From an uncultured Verrucomicrobiota bacterium (GTDB lineage: Bacteria > Verrucomicrobiota > Kiritimatiellia > CAIVKH01): DNA of 64,000 nucleotides. The notes beneath the pieces are model-generated. The model did not search any database. It was not told where the DNA came from and saw nothing but the letters and a program-made list of their open reading frames with translations. Positions 1 through 8,697 of this stretch are shown here, one piece after another (positions within the stretch are counted from its first letter, which is position 1; the number at the start of each line of letters is the position of its first letter). The stretch is from assembly GCA_937872895.1 (NCBI GenBank), contig CALMUP010000035.1, positions 62,001 to 126,000 of the forward strand, given 5' to 3'. A program made the position numbers and the translations under genes.

Positions 1-2
1 CA

Positions 3-1286
3 CCGGAACGCATCGACGATCTGGAAAAGTTACTGTTGTCTACGGATCGATCGCTTCCGGTTATTATCTTCAGCATGCCGGACCGTAAGCGGTGGCATTT
101 GACCCAATCGCCACCTCCACCTTATTTGGTCGATGCCCTGTACGTGGCGAAGGAGCTGCAGGGGTACGCTCATGTTATCCAGTTAACATATCCGATGGGA
201 TATGAGTGGACGAAGAGAGTTGGTGCACCTTGGGCCGTCTTTGACGGGGCGATTCGGATTTACCAGCCTGGACTAAATTTCGATGAAGATGACCTTCGAG
301 CGCATCCCCTCTATCGGAAGGATATGATCTGGTACCACAAGTACCACGATCACAGCGGGCCCAAGGCATTCACGGATCAACTCCTGGATGTCATACGCGC
401 GCAGAATGCCCGCGGCCGATGGACCATTCCGGAGCTGGTGACCGTCGCGCAGGCACGCTTACTGGCCTCCGAGCTCAACGCGGCCCAGATTCGCGCCTTT
501 ACACAGGAGAAAGAAGAGGCCTTTCAAAAGGCGCTTGAGAAGCTAGCCGACGCCGAGAAAGGGATGAGCGTGGCAAGCGATGCCGCTTCGCAGATGCGGG
601 AATTGGTGAAGGCGAAAGACGACGCAGCCAAAGCGCTCCACAATCAGGTTGAGGAATTGACGGCGGCGCTCAAGGAGACCCAGGTGGAGGCTGAGCAGTG
701 GTCTGACCTGGCGAAGCAGGCGGATCAGGACCGGGAATACTTCGAGAAGCTTAACTATAATCTGCGCAACCAGATCAATGTCCTGCGTGCAAATCTTGAA
801 GCGAAAACGGGCGAACAACTGGATGTCAGCATCCCGATTCCGGAATCATACGAAGATATGGAAGAATGGGCCGGTCAGTACTTGGCGGACCGTTTGGAGC
901 TTCACCCCCGTACAAGACGCTCTCTGAAGCGTGCAAACTATGAGGACGTGCCGCTTGTCTACAAGGCGCTGTTGGTGCTTGCGAACGAGTATCGCAACAT
1001 GAAGCTGGGCCACGGTGACAACACCATGTTTGAGGAAGCGCTCGGAAAGCTGGGATTGAAGTGTTCGGGGTCGATCGACGAAGCGCGGGCCGGTTCGGAG
1101 GGCGATGCCTATTATGTCGAGTATCCGCCGGGTAGCCGAAAGCGTGAATTTCTGGCTCTCCATCTCCGTAAAGGAAAGGTCAAGGACGATCGCCATTGTC
1201 TGGCTATCTATTTCTTCTGGCATGACGCGACACAACAAGTGGTGGTCGGTTGGCTGCCCTCACACCTGGACAACCAACTAAGCTGA
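3..1286 (+). CDS. Coiled-coil protein of the type I restriction locus (5' partial)
   Basis: The frame is open to the left window edge, so the true start is probably outside; the first possible start inside is a TTG at 36. I do not recognise the family. The N-terminal third is a globular mixed region. A long charged helical stretch follows (about residues 150-260, rich in Glu, Lys, Ala and Gln), which looks like a coiled coil. The last 100 residues look globular and end in LPSHLDNQLS. Only 4 bases separate its stop from hsdR, so it belongs to the same operon. Accessory coiled-coil genes between restriction subunits are common, but no function can be read from this sequence. hsdM and hsdS, if present, would lie to the left. 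Confidence 0.75.
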   Translation, partial: PERIDDLEKLLLSTDRSLPVIIFSMPDRKRWHLTQSPPPPYLVDALYVAKELQGYAHVIQLTYPMGYEWTKRVGAPWAVFDGAIRIYQPGLNFDEDDLRAHPLYRKDMIWYHKYHDHSGPKAFTDQLLDVIRAQNARGRWTIPELVTVAQARLLASELNAAQIRAFTQEKEEAFQKALEKLADAEKGMSVASDAASQMRELVKAKDDAAKALHNQVEELTAALKETQVEAEQWSDLAKQADQDREYFEKLNYNLRNQINVLRANLEAKTGEQLDVSIPIPESYEDMEEWAGQYLADRLELHPRTRRSLKRANYEDVPLVYKALLVLANEYRNMKLGHGDNTMFEEALGKLGLKCSGSIDEARAGSEGDAYYVEYPPGSRKREFLALHLRKGKVKDDRHCLAIYFFWHDATQQVVVGWLPSHLDNQLS

Positions 1287-1290
1287 TAAA

Positions 1291-4200
1291 ATGAATAACG
1301 ACAATCCATATCCAGAGCTCCCCAGTTATTTAGAAAAAGTGCAGTCTCAGCTTCCTGCGCTTCAGCTGCTCGTTCAAATGGGATGGCAGTATCTGACCCC
1401 TGAAGAATGTGTTGAGTACCGAAACGGCCGCATGGGTACGGCTATACTCGAGCCGATTCTGACGGACCACATCCGTAATCATGCTCGCTACGAATTCAAG
1501 GGTAGCGAGAGGGCTTTCACGGAAAACGCGATCCAGAATGCGGTCCAGGCCTTGAAGGGATTCAGGGCCACGGGCGCAAGTCACGAAGACGAGCAGGCCT
1601 ACGACCTCCTGTGTCTTGGAACCAGTGTGCCACAGACGATCGAGGGGGACACGAAGAGTTTCACCATCGACTATATCGACTGGAAGCATCCGGACAACAA
1701 CACCTATCACTGCACGGCCGAGTACAAAGTGGAGCGCGTCGGGTACCAGAAGCACTACATCCCGGACATTGTACTCTTTGTGAATGGGATTCCGTTGGTG
1801 GTTATTGAGTGCAAGCGCAGCGCCTACACGGATATGAGAAAGGAGCCGATCGACCTGGCGATTGAGGACCTGAAAGACTACCAGGCAAAGGATGGCATCC
1901 CTCAGTTGTTCCTCTATTCCCAGCTCGTTCTGGCGTTGGCACGGGACAAAGCTGAATACGCAACCACGGGCACGCCACGGAAGTTCTGGAGCGTGTGGAA
2001 GGAAGGCAGGTTGGATGATGAGGTCCGTACCCTGATCGAAAAGCCCATGCCCGGAGATGAATTGGAAAAAATGCTGACCGTTCCATTTGAATTGGTCCGC
2101 AAAGAGTATCGCTCGATTCTTGCGCAAGGCAGGGCCGTCTATGAGCAGGATCGCCTTCTGTATGGGCTCTGCCGGCCTGAGCGGCTGATGGAGATTGTCT
2201 ATAAGTACATCGTGTTTGATCATGGCGACAAAAAGGTCGCCCGCTACCAGCAGTATTTTACCGTTCAGGACATTATGGCGCGGGTACGGTTGGGCAAGGA
2301 CGATGAGGCCCGGCGCGGCGGTGTGGTCTGGCATACGCAGGGCAGCGGCAAATCGCTGACTATGGTGATGCTGGCCAAGAGCCTGGCTTTGGCGAAAGAC
2401 ATCCTTAATCCAAAGGTCGTCATCGTCACCGACCGTATCGACCTGGATGACCAGATCAAGAATACCTTCCACGCCTGCGGGATGCTGCCCGATCAGGCCG
2501 CCACCGGAGAAGCGTTGGTTGATCTGCTGACGGATGAGAAGGCGCACATCGTCACAACGACCATTCACAAGTTTGGAGCCGCCGCCGGCAATCGACGGTT
2601 GAGGGGGGCCAGCCGGAATACCTTCGTGCTCGTGGACGAAGGCCACCGGAGCAACTACAGCGAATATCACACGCGGATGAAGATTGCCTTGAAAGGCGCC
2701 TGCTTTATCGCCTTTACCGGGACTCCGTTGGCGAAGAATGCGAAGCGAAACACGTTCGCCAAGTTCGGCGACTTGTTCCAACCGGCCTACACGATTGCCC
2801 GCGCAGTGGAAGACAAGGCCGTTGTTCCTCTGGTGTATGAGGCGCGGCATGTCCCGCAGCCGGTGGATCAGAGTGCGATCGATAGCTGGTTTGAAAAACT
2901 GACCATCGGTTTGAGCGAAGAGCAGCAGGTGGACCTGAAGAAGAAGTTCTCCAGTGAGCGTCAGCTTATGAAGGCGGCCCAGCGAATCAAGATGATCGCT
3001 TGGGATGTCTCGGTGCACTACTCCACGACGTATCAGGGCCTCGGGATGAAGGGGCAGTTGGTTGCGCCGGATAAAGAGTCCGCTCTCCTTTACAAGAAGT
3101 TCCTGGACGAATTCGGCATGGTGAAGTCCGAAGTGTTGATTTCGGCTCCATCCGTGCGCGAGGGAGAGGGCGAAAAAGAAGCCAGCGAAGAGGAAAAAGC
3201 GTTCTGGGACGCGATGATGGAAAGGTACGGTTCCGAGGATCGTTACAACAAACAGCTCATCAGCGCCTTCAAAAACGGAGAAGAGCCGGAGATTATCATC
3301 GTGGTGGATAAGCTGCTGACTGGCTTTGATGCCCCGTGTAATACGGTTCTGTATCTGGCGCGGAAGCTCAAGGACCACACGTTGTTGCAGGCCATCGCGC
3401 GGGTGAACCGTCTGTATGAGGGTAAGGAGTATGGTTTGGTTCTCGATTACAGCGGTGTCATCGATGATTTGGACGAGGCGATCGGGTTCTATGACAAGCT
3501 TGCTGACTATGACCGCGAAGACATCACCGAAACGGTGACCTATCTGGAGAACGAGGCGGCGCGGCTGCCGCAGTTGCACTCTGACTTATGGGAGTTGTTT
3601 ACGCTGGTGCGGGGGGCGAAGGACCCTGAGGCTTATGAGGAGCACCTTCGTGACGAGGAGCTTCGGAACAGGTTCTATGAGCGGTTTTCGTTGTTCGCGC
3701 GCACCCTAGCGCTTGCCCTATCCTCGACGGTGTTCATCGAAAAGACCGCGCCGAAGACGCTGAACCGGTACAAGCAGGACGTGAAATTCTTCCAGAATCT
3801 TCGGGCGGCCGTATCACTGCGGTATCAGGAACGGATCGACTTCTCCGAGTACGAGCAAAGGATCAGGAAGCTGCTCGATACCCACGTTGGAGCCGAGGAT
3901 GTAGTCCATTTGAGCGAGCCGATCAACCTGTTTGACTCGGCTGAACGCCAGAAGGTGTTGGACGACCAGGGCCGGAGCGCGAAGTCGAAGGCCGACCTTA
4001 TTGCATCGGCGACCAACCGGGCGATCGAGCGGGAAATGGAGAAGGACCCGGCGTTCTACAAGAAGTTCTCCAAGATGCTGGAAGATGTGCTGGAGGCAAT
4101 GCGGGCCAAGAGGATCGAGGCCTTGGAGGCCTTGGGCAAGATCGTGGACATCGCCACCAAGGTCGTGACCCATACGGATGATGACACGCCTTCGCTACTA

Positions 4201-4500
4201 GCCGGCAAAGATATGGCCCGGCGCTACTATGGCTGTATTCAGAGCGATCTGGCCGAAGCCGTCGGCATGGATCAGGCAACGGCCGCGGAAATCGCCCTGA
4301 CGATTGAGAAGCGAATCGCCGCACATCAGATCAGGGACTGGCGGGACAATCACGATGCCCTGAATAAGATGCGAGGTGAGATCGACGACATTCTCTACGA
4401 AAGGGCGCATGAGAAGGGAATGACCATCCCGCTCGATGTGCAGGATCGGCTGATTGACCGGTGCGTCGAGGTGGCGGTGGCCAACGAGGATATCCGATGA
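1291..4500 (+). CDS. hsdR: Type I restriction endonuclease, R (translocase/nuclease) subunit
   Basis: 1069 residues, normal for HsdR. The PD-(D/E)xK nuclease is visible as PDIVLFVNGIPLVVIECK (D159, E173, K175). The SF2 translocase follows, with Walker A QGSGKSLT (about 350-357), a DEGH box near 447, and AFTGTPL. The long helical C-terminal part probably docks on the HsdM/HsdS core. HsdR cleaves unmodified DNA after ATP-driven translocation. All catalytic motifs are present and the frame is intact, so it is likely functional if its partners exist outside the window. Its stop overlaps the start of the next gene (ATGA), which implies translational coupling. The family assignment is secure; specificity cannot be read because HsdS is not seen. 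Confidence 0.96.
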   Translation: MNNDNPYPELPSYLEKVQSQLPALQLLVQMGWQYLTPEECVEYRNGRMGTAILEPILTDHIRNHARYEFKGSERAFTENAIQNAVQALKGFRATGASHEDEQAYDLLCLGTSVPQTIEGDTKSFTIDYIDWKHPDNNTYHCTAEYKVERVGYQKHYIPDIVLFVNGIPLVVIECKRSAYTDMRKEPIDLAIEDLKDYQAKDGIPQLFLYSQLVLALARDKAEYATTGTPRKFWSVWKEGRLDDEVRTLIEKPMPGDELEKMLTVPFELVRKEYRSILAQGRAVYEQDRLLYGLCRPERLMEIVYKYIVFDHGDKKVARYQQYFTVQDIMARVRLGKDDEARRGGVVWHTQGSGKSLTMVMLAKSLALAKDILNPKVVIVTDRIDLDDQIKNTFHACGMLPDQAATGEALVDLLTDEKAHIVTTTIHKFGAAAGNRRLRGASRNTFVLVDEGHRSNYSEYHTRMKIALKGACFIAFTGTPLAKNAKRNTFAKFGDLFQPAYTIARAVEDKAVVPLVYEARHVPQPVDQSAIDSWFEKLTIGLSEEQQVDLKKKFSSERQLMKAAQRIKMIAWDVSVHYSTTYQGLGMKGQLVAPDKESALLYKKFLDEFGMVKSEVLISAPSVREGEGEKEASEEEKAFWDAMMERYGSEDRYNKQLISAFKNGEEPEIIIVVDKLLTGFDAPCNTVLYLARKLKDHTLLQAIARVNRLYEGKEYGLVLDYSGVIDDLDEAIGFYDKLADYDREDITETVTYLENEAARLPQLHSDLWELFTLVRGAKDPEAYEEHLRDEELRNRFYERFSLFARTLALALSSTVFIEKTAPKTLNRYKQDVKFFQNLRAAVSLRYQERIDFSEYEQRIRKLLDTHVGAEDVVHLSEPINLFDSAERQKVLDDQGRSAKSKADLIASATNRAIEREMEKDPAFYKKFSKMLEDVLEAMRAKRIEALEALGKIVDIATKVVTHTDDDTPSLLAGKDMARRYYGCIQSDLAEAVGMDQATAAEIALTIEKRIAAHQIRDWRDNHDALNKMRGEIDDILYERAHEKGMTIPLDVQDRLIDRCVEVAVANEDIR

Positions 4501-5210
4501 TTCAGCCGGTAATAGAATATGGCAGCAGAAGAATCACCTATTCGCCGGAGCAGGCGACGGGCAAGCGCTTGCGTATCATCGTTACGCCCAGGCTGGAAGT
4601 GCGCGTGAGGGTGCCGAAAGGTGTGTCGCCCGTGGACGTGAATAAAGCTGTACAGGGCAAGGCCGATTGGATTGCCCGGCAGCTGGAGCGACAGGAACGG
4701 CATCACCCTCTACCGGGTCCCAAGAAGTATGTGAGCGGGGAAACGATTGTCTACCTTGGCCGGCAATACCGCCTGAAGGTAGAGCAGGGGGAGGAACCGT
4801 GCGCCAGTATGTACGGGAGGTATCTCCGGATCTTGGTTCCTGACGTGCACGATCGCGAATCTGTCCGGGATGAGTTCAGGGAATGGTGCCGTCAGAGGGC
4901 TGAAGATGTGTTTGCCCGGTACGCTGAGAGATGTTTCGAAGTGGGGGCGCGTCACGGGATACCGAAAGTTCCGATCCACCTCCGTTGGATGCGCAGCCGT
5001 TGGGGTGCGTGTAGCACAAGGAACAGGGTGACGCTAAACCTTCACCTAATGCAGTCTCCGGTGCATTGCATTGAGTACGTAATCATGCATGAGCTGTGCC
5101 ACCTCGTTCACCACAATCACTCAAAAGCGTTCTATCGGCTGCTCACGCGGTGTATGCCAGACTGGGAGGTACGGAGGGAGGTTTTGTCAGAAGTGAAAAT
5201 CGAGGTCTGA
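4497..5210 (+). CDS. YgjP-like M48-family zinc metallopeptidase
   Basis: 237 residues, typical of the YgjP/DUF45 family. The zinc-binding HELCH sits in MHELCHLVHHNHSKAF near the C terminus, preceded by the family signature RSRWGACSTRNRVTLN. No signal peptide or membrane segment is seen, so the product is cytoplasmic. The start is fixed by the ATGA overlap with hsdR. Members of this family are repeatedly found directly downstream of type I restriction R subunits, but their substrate is unknown. A role in turnover or processing of the restriction complex is inference from position. Confidence 0.9.
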   Translation: MIQPVIEYGSRRITYSPEQATGKRLRIIVTPRLEVRVRVPKGVSPVDVNKAVQGKADWIARQLERQERHHPLPGPKKYVSGETIVYLGRQYRLKVEQGEEPCASMYGRYLRILVPDVHDRESVRDEFREWCRQRAEDVFARYAERCFEVGARHGIPKVPIHLRWMRSRWGACSTRNRVTLNLHLMQSPVHCIEYVIMHELCHLVHHNHSKAFYRLLTRCMPDWEVRREVLSEVKIEV

Positions 5211-5212
5211 TT

Positions 5213-5926
5213 ATGGGCAAACGGATAGAGGTAAAAGTTGGTGATTTGAGTTTCCGTACAAAAAAAGAGGCGAAAGAATACTTCGGCGCTATCCTTCGTC
5301 GACACGAAGCGGGCGATATGCTTGTCGGAAAAGATTATCAAGAAATAGAGGCACTTTTAATGAATCATCCTCGCGCTAGAGATAAAATTGGCCCGGGGAT
5401 CGAAGCTATTGTTGTCGAGATCGAGCCACACCATGGCAGCAAGTGTTTCTTTGTATACCGAACTGACGGCACACGCGACGACTTCGGTTATGGTCACTGC
5501 ATTGACGACGATAGGAGTCCCTTTGCAACGTTTTCAGATGCGGCGAGAAAAGTTGTTCGGCCATACATGAGCGAGTGCAAAAGTGAATGTTTTGAAGGCC
5601 GGGTCGAAAACAAGGTTGTCTGCGAAGCAACAGGCAAGGAATTGGCATGGGATGAAGCTGTGGTAGACCATGAACCACCCCTAACGTTCTCAGTAATTGT
5701 GAACGCCTATGTCAAGGAACGCGGCATCGACCTGAATGCGGTCGAGTATATCCGTGATATTCCAGGAGGAGTGGAGTTTGGGAACAAAGCGTTGGCCCAA
5801 GACTTCGATTGCTATCATCAGCAGCGCGCGAAGCTGCGCGTTATTGATCGAGGCGAGAATCTACGAACGGCCTACAAGGGAAGGTTGAAACTGGGTAAGC
5901 AAGGTACGACAAATAGTGTCATATAG
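5213..5926 (+). CDS. DUF3223/DCL-type protein with HNH-like C-terminal half
   Basis: 237 residues starting at ATG 5213, two bases after the peptidase stop. Residues about 1-110 resemble the DUF3223 (DCL) domain: LSFRTKKEAKEYF, an RAR near a conserved GxG, and FGYGHCIDDD. The second half contains CEATGKELAWDEAVVDHEPPLTF, which looks like an HNH core with a CxxxG knuckle and a DHxPP motif. The HNH reading is a pattern match by eye. Its place at the end of the hsdR operon suggests a defence-linked nuclease or accessory protein. There is no transmembrane segment. Base composition starts to drop here towards the AT-richer region downstream. Confidence 0.7.
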   Translation: MGKRIEVKVGDLSFRTKKEAKEYFGAILRRHEAGDMLVGKDYQEIEALLMNHPRARDKIGPGIEAIVVEIEPHHGSKCFFVYRTDGTRDDFGYGHCIDDDRSPFATFSDAARKVVRPYMSECKSECFEGRVENKVVCEATGKELAWDEAVVDHEPPLTFSVIVNAYVKERGIDLNAVEYIRDIPGGVEFGNKALAQDFDCYHQQRAKLRVIDRGENLRTAYKGRLKLGKQGTTNSVI

Positions 5927-6142
5927 GGGAAAGGATGAAGCCTATTATTGAGGTCTTTTGGTGACGTAACGGCTTTACGAAGACGGGATGGTACATACAT
6001 AATACTGCGAGTAAGCATGAGGAGGGGCCGCTTGTGTCGCAATGCGACAGGGTGGATTAGACGTGACACCGATAAGTTGTGTGTCACGTTTCGTTTAACC
6101 TAAGTGCCAGGTTATGAGCGGTCAGCATCAAGGCTAGGGAAA
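5927..6142. promoter_or_regulatory. Upstream region of the ubiquitin-like operon with two palindromes
   Basis: This 216-base gap holds two perfect inverted repeats: TGTCGC-aat-GCGACA at 6035-6049, and ACGTGACAC with GTGTCACGT across an 11-base spacer at 6061-6089. The second is about 55 bases before the first gene of the operon. Neither is followed by a T-run, so they look more like operators than terminators. No regulator gene is encoded in the operon itself. I could not identify convincing -35/-10 boxes by eye. Confidence 0.5.
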
Positions 6143-7219
6143 ATGATGAAGGGCATAGTAATAACTGATCAAGACCTAAGGCAGGACGGCGAGAATAAAC
6201 ATGCGGCGGGGGTGAAAGTGCACCTGCCGGTTTGGTGGGTCGCTATCTTGGGTGTTCTTGCATTCCTTCCGCCGCTTCTTGTGTTAGCAGTTGTAATCAG
6301 CTTGGTCCTTCAAAAAAATAAGCCGATGGAGTTCAGATATAGAGGTGCGCGGGCCTGCATAATAGCATTGATTGCGAGCTGGCTTCTCTGGATGACGGCT
6401 GGTGGTATGCTGTTGCGAAAAGGAACTGATTTCAAGATGCCTTCAGTAGGATTGTCGGATTCTATTCGCTTTGATAAGAAGATCTCGTCTTACGCTGGGG
6501 ATATGACGGCCAAAGATATAGCGAGGTCGAGGATGCCCTTGGTTGTTGTGGTGCATGCAGTTGATGGTCTGCACGGTGGCGCAGACGGTATTGGGCATGA
6601 ACCAGCGGGCGCAGGTGTCATAGTCGCCGCACTGGAGCAAGGCTGCCTGATCCTTACAAGCCGACATGTTGTCGAAAGCGTATGCAGGCGTGCAGAGCTG
6701 AATGCGTTGGTAGGAATCAGCCTCGAGGATGGGCAAAAGGCGGCGGCCTCTGTCGTTGGAGTGCATCAGAATCTGGATATGGCATTGTTGTGGGTCAAGA
6801 GGGAGGATGCTGATACTGAGTGCATGCAGGATATTCGTTCATACGATTCGATTGATGTCGGTGAAGTTGTTTATGCGTTAGGACATCCGGGTGGTTTACA
6901 ATTTACGATATCATCTGGTTTGATTTCGCAAAAACGAGGCGTGGACGTTTTGCAATTTTCGGCGCCGGTAAGCCCTGGCAATAGTGGCGGGCCCATCTAT
7001 GATGCAAGCGGGAGGCTGATGGCGTTAGTGCAAGCAGTCTATGATAAGGCTAAAAATCCGAACGCCGAAAACCTGAACTTTGGGGAGCGGGTCGATGATT
7101 TACATGATCAGTACAAGTGGGTGCTCACAGAAAAGGGGCGTCATGCACTGACAGGGTGGGCTCGTATCAAACAAGATAATCAGGCCGGAGTTATAAATGA
7201 GGATGAAAAGGAGAGGTAA
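6143..7219 (+). CDS. Membrane-anchored trypsin-like serine protease
   Basis: Counted from ATG 6143 (AGGGA just upstream; a GTG at 6104 is possible but has no ribosome site), 358 residues. Two hydrophobic segments lie at about 30-56 and 71-90, joined by a basic loop (QKNKPMEFRYRGAR). A chymotrypsin-fold protease domain follows with the full triad: H175 in TSRHVVES, D212 in NLDMALL, S281 in SPGNSGGPI. No PDZ domain is seen. The basic loop suggests it faces the cytoplasm, which would put the protease domain outside the inner membrane; this is a positive-inside inference. It is the first gene of the ubiquitin-like operon and is 3 bases from the Ubl gene. A plausible role is an effector or processing protease of that pathway. 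Confidence 0.88.
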   Translation: MMKGIVITDQDLRQDGENKHAAGVKVHLPVWWVAILGVLAFLPPLLVLAVVISLVLQKNKPMEFRYRGARACIIALIASWLLWMTAGGMLLRKGTDFKMPSVGLSDSIRFDKKISSYAGDMTAKDIARSRMPLVVVVHAVDGLHGGADGIGHEPAGAGVIVAALEQGCLILTSRHVVESVCRRAELNALVGISLEDGQKAAASVVGVHQNLDMALLWVKREDADTECMQDIRSYDSIDVGEVVYALGHPGGLQFTISSGLISQKRGVDVLQFSAPVSPGNSGGPIYDASGRLMALVQAVYDKAKNPNAENLNFGERVDDLHDQYKWVLTEKGRHALTGWARIKQDNQAGVINEDEKER

Positions 7220-7222
7220 TAT

Positions 7223-7492
7223 ATGCCGTCAATCAATGTGATGGTCTACGACTCAACGGAAAACAAAAGGATACCTGTAGAGCTGCCCGATGATGCTCCT
7301 ATAAACAAATTAATCGATGTGTTGGTGGGCAAGCTGAATCTGCCGAAATCCGGACCAGATGGAGCGCCGATGAGCTATAAATTTCATCACAAGAATACAG
7401 GCCGACAGCTGCAGGATCAGCAAACATTAAGAGCATCGGGGGTCAAAGAAGGTGACATACTTCGGCTGCAGCCAGAAATCACTGCCGGCTAG
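7223..7492 (+). CDS. Ubiquitin-like (beta-grasp) modifier protein
   Basis: 89 residues. The pattern INVMVYDSTENKRIPVELP, a helix region INKLIDVLVGKLNLP, then YKFHHKNTGRQLQDQQTLRA and GVKEGDILRLQP matches a ubiquitin/YukD-like beta-grasp fold, including the ubiquitin-style 'GRQL.D..TL...GV..GD.L.L' ending. The protein ends ...EITAG with a bare C-terminal glycine, so it could be adenylated by an E1 without proteolytic maturation. It sits between the protease and the E1 gene (4 bases before the E1). A non-conjugated YukD-like role is the alternative, but the E1, JAMM and E2 neighbours favour a modifier. Confidence 0.88.
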   Translation: MPSINVMVYDSTENKRIPVELPDDAPINKLIDVLVGKLNLPKSGPDGAPMSYKFHHKNTGRQLQDQQTLRASGVKEGDILRLQPEITAG

Positions 7493-7495
7493 AAC

Positions 7496-8686
7496 ATGGA
7501 CTCGCTTGAATCCAAAGTGACGGTTACGTCCTCTGAGCTGGAGGAAGATCGGTTTAGTCGCTTTGAGCTGATCGGATGGTGGAAGCAGGATGTTCTCAGC
7601 AAGGCGAAGGTGCTTGTTATCGGGGCCGGCGCTTTGGGCAACGAGATACTGAAAAATCTCGCGTTGCTGGGTGTCGGGCACATTGTTGTAATCGATATGG
7701 ACAATATCGAGATGTCGAACTTGTCCAGAAGCGTGCTTTTTAGAGAAGAGGATATTGGCCGAAGTAAGGCTGAGGTTGCTGCACAACGGGTTTGTGAAAT
7801 ATATCCCCAGTGCCGGATTAAGGCGATTACCGCTAATGTCATGTATGACGTCGGCCTGGGGCTTGTGGGCTGGGCTGATGTCGTTATCGGTGCACTGGAT
7901 AATCGTGAAGCACGGTTGTGGATCAATCGGTCGGCGTGGAAGATGAATCGACCGTGGATTGATGGTGCGATAGAGGGGATCAACGGTGTTGTCCGCGTAT
8001 TCATGCCCGGTCGCGCGCCTTGTTACGAGTGCACATTGGGTGAGCGGGACTGGGAAATTCTTGCTAAACGTATGTCGTGCAATTTGCTTACCCGCGAGCA
8101 GATGGAGGGAGGAAAGACGCCAACGACTCCGACAACCTCATCTGTGATTGCCGGCATACAGGTGCAGGAGGCTATAAAGCTGCTGCATGGAATGCCTTGC
8201 CTGGCTGGGAAAGGTTTTGTTTTTGAAGGCATGAATCATACCTCCTATCTCGTTGAGTACACTGCAAACGATGATTGCATGAGCCATGAAATATTTGAGG
8301 CGGTGTTGGAATGGCCGAAAAAATCGGATGAAACCACCGTCGGTGATCTCTTGGATTTCGCCCGGTCAGAGCTACGAGCGGCTGATGTTGTGCTTGAATT
8401 TAGCCGAGATATTATTTGGAAGTTGAAGTGCCATAAATGCGGCGAGGAGACCGAAGTATTTTCAAGTGCTGGAAAGTTGCGAACAAGTGACGGGTTATGT
8501 CCCAAGGACGGCGAAATGCGAGACGTCATCACTATGCACTCATATGGGGGGCGCGGTGGGCTTGAGCAGAAAACGGTGGCGTCATTAGGGCTGCCGTTGT
8601 GGGACGTGATAACCATCAGGTCTGACACGAATGTGCGACAGATCATAATGAGCGCCGACATGTCGGCGGCGCAAATGCCCGACTAA
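7496..8686 (+). CDS. E1-like ThiF-family activating enzyme
   Basis: 396 residues. The nucleotide-binding fold has GAGALG (43-48), the acidic D67, the adenylation residues SNLSR (N75, R78) and DNREAR (D135). CYEC (176-179) is a zinc half-site; C261 may help complete it. C195 in MSCNLLTRE, before TPTTPTTSSVIAGIQVQEAIKLL, is the best catalytic cysteine candidate. The C-terminal part adds a zinc knuckle (C312, C315, C335) and a small domain with LPLWDVITIR, which could be an E2-recruiting module. It would adenylate the Ubl C-terminal glycine and pass it to the downstream E2. Family assignment is firm; the cysteine choice is inference. Confidence 0.9.
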   Translation: MDSLESKVTVTSSELEEDRFSRFELIGWWKQDVLSKAKVLVIGAGALGNEILKNLALLGVGHIVVIDMDNIEMSNLSRSVLFREEDIGRSKAEVAAQRVCEIYPQCRIKAITANVMYDVGLGLVGWADVVIGALDNREARLWINRSAWKMNRPWIDGAIEGINGVVRVFMPGRAPCYECTLGERDWEILAKRMSCNLLTREQMEGGKTPTTPTTSSVIAGIQVQEAIKLLHGMPCLAGKGFVFEGMNHTSYLVEYTANDDCMSHEIFEAVLEWPKKSDETTVGDLLDFARSELRAADVVLEFSRDIIWKLKCHKCGEETEVFSSAGKLRTSDGLCPKDGEMRDVITMHSYGGRGGLEQKTVASLGLPLWDVITIRSDTNVRQIIMSADMSAAQMPD

Positions 8687-8697
8687 CAAAAAGACCC

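Noticed and set aside
1330-3579. Long open frame (749 codons) antisense to hsdR
   Set aside because: It is a codon-bias shadow: no domain, no ribosome site, and hsdR motifs are all on the + strand.
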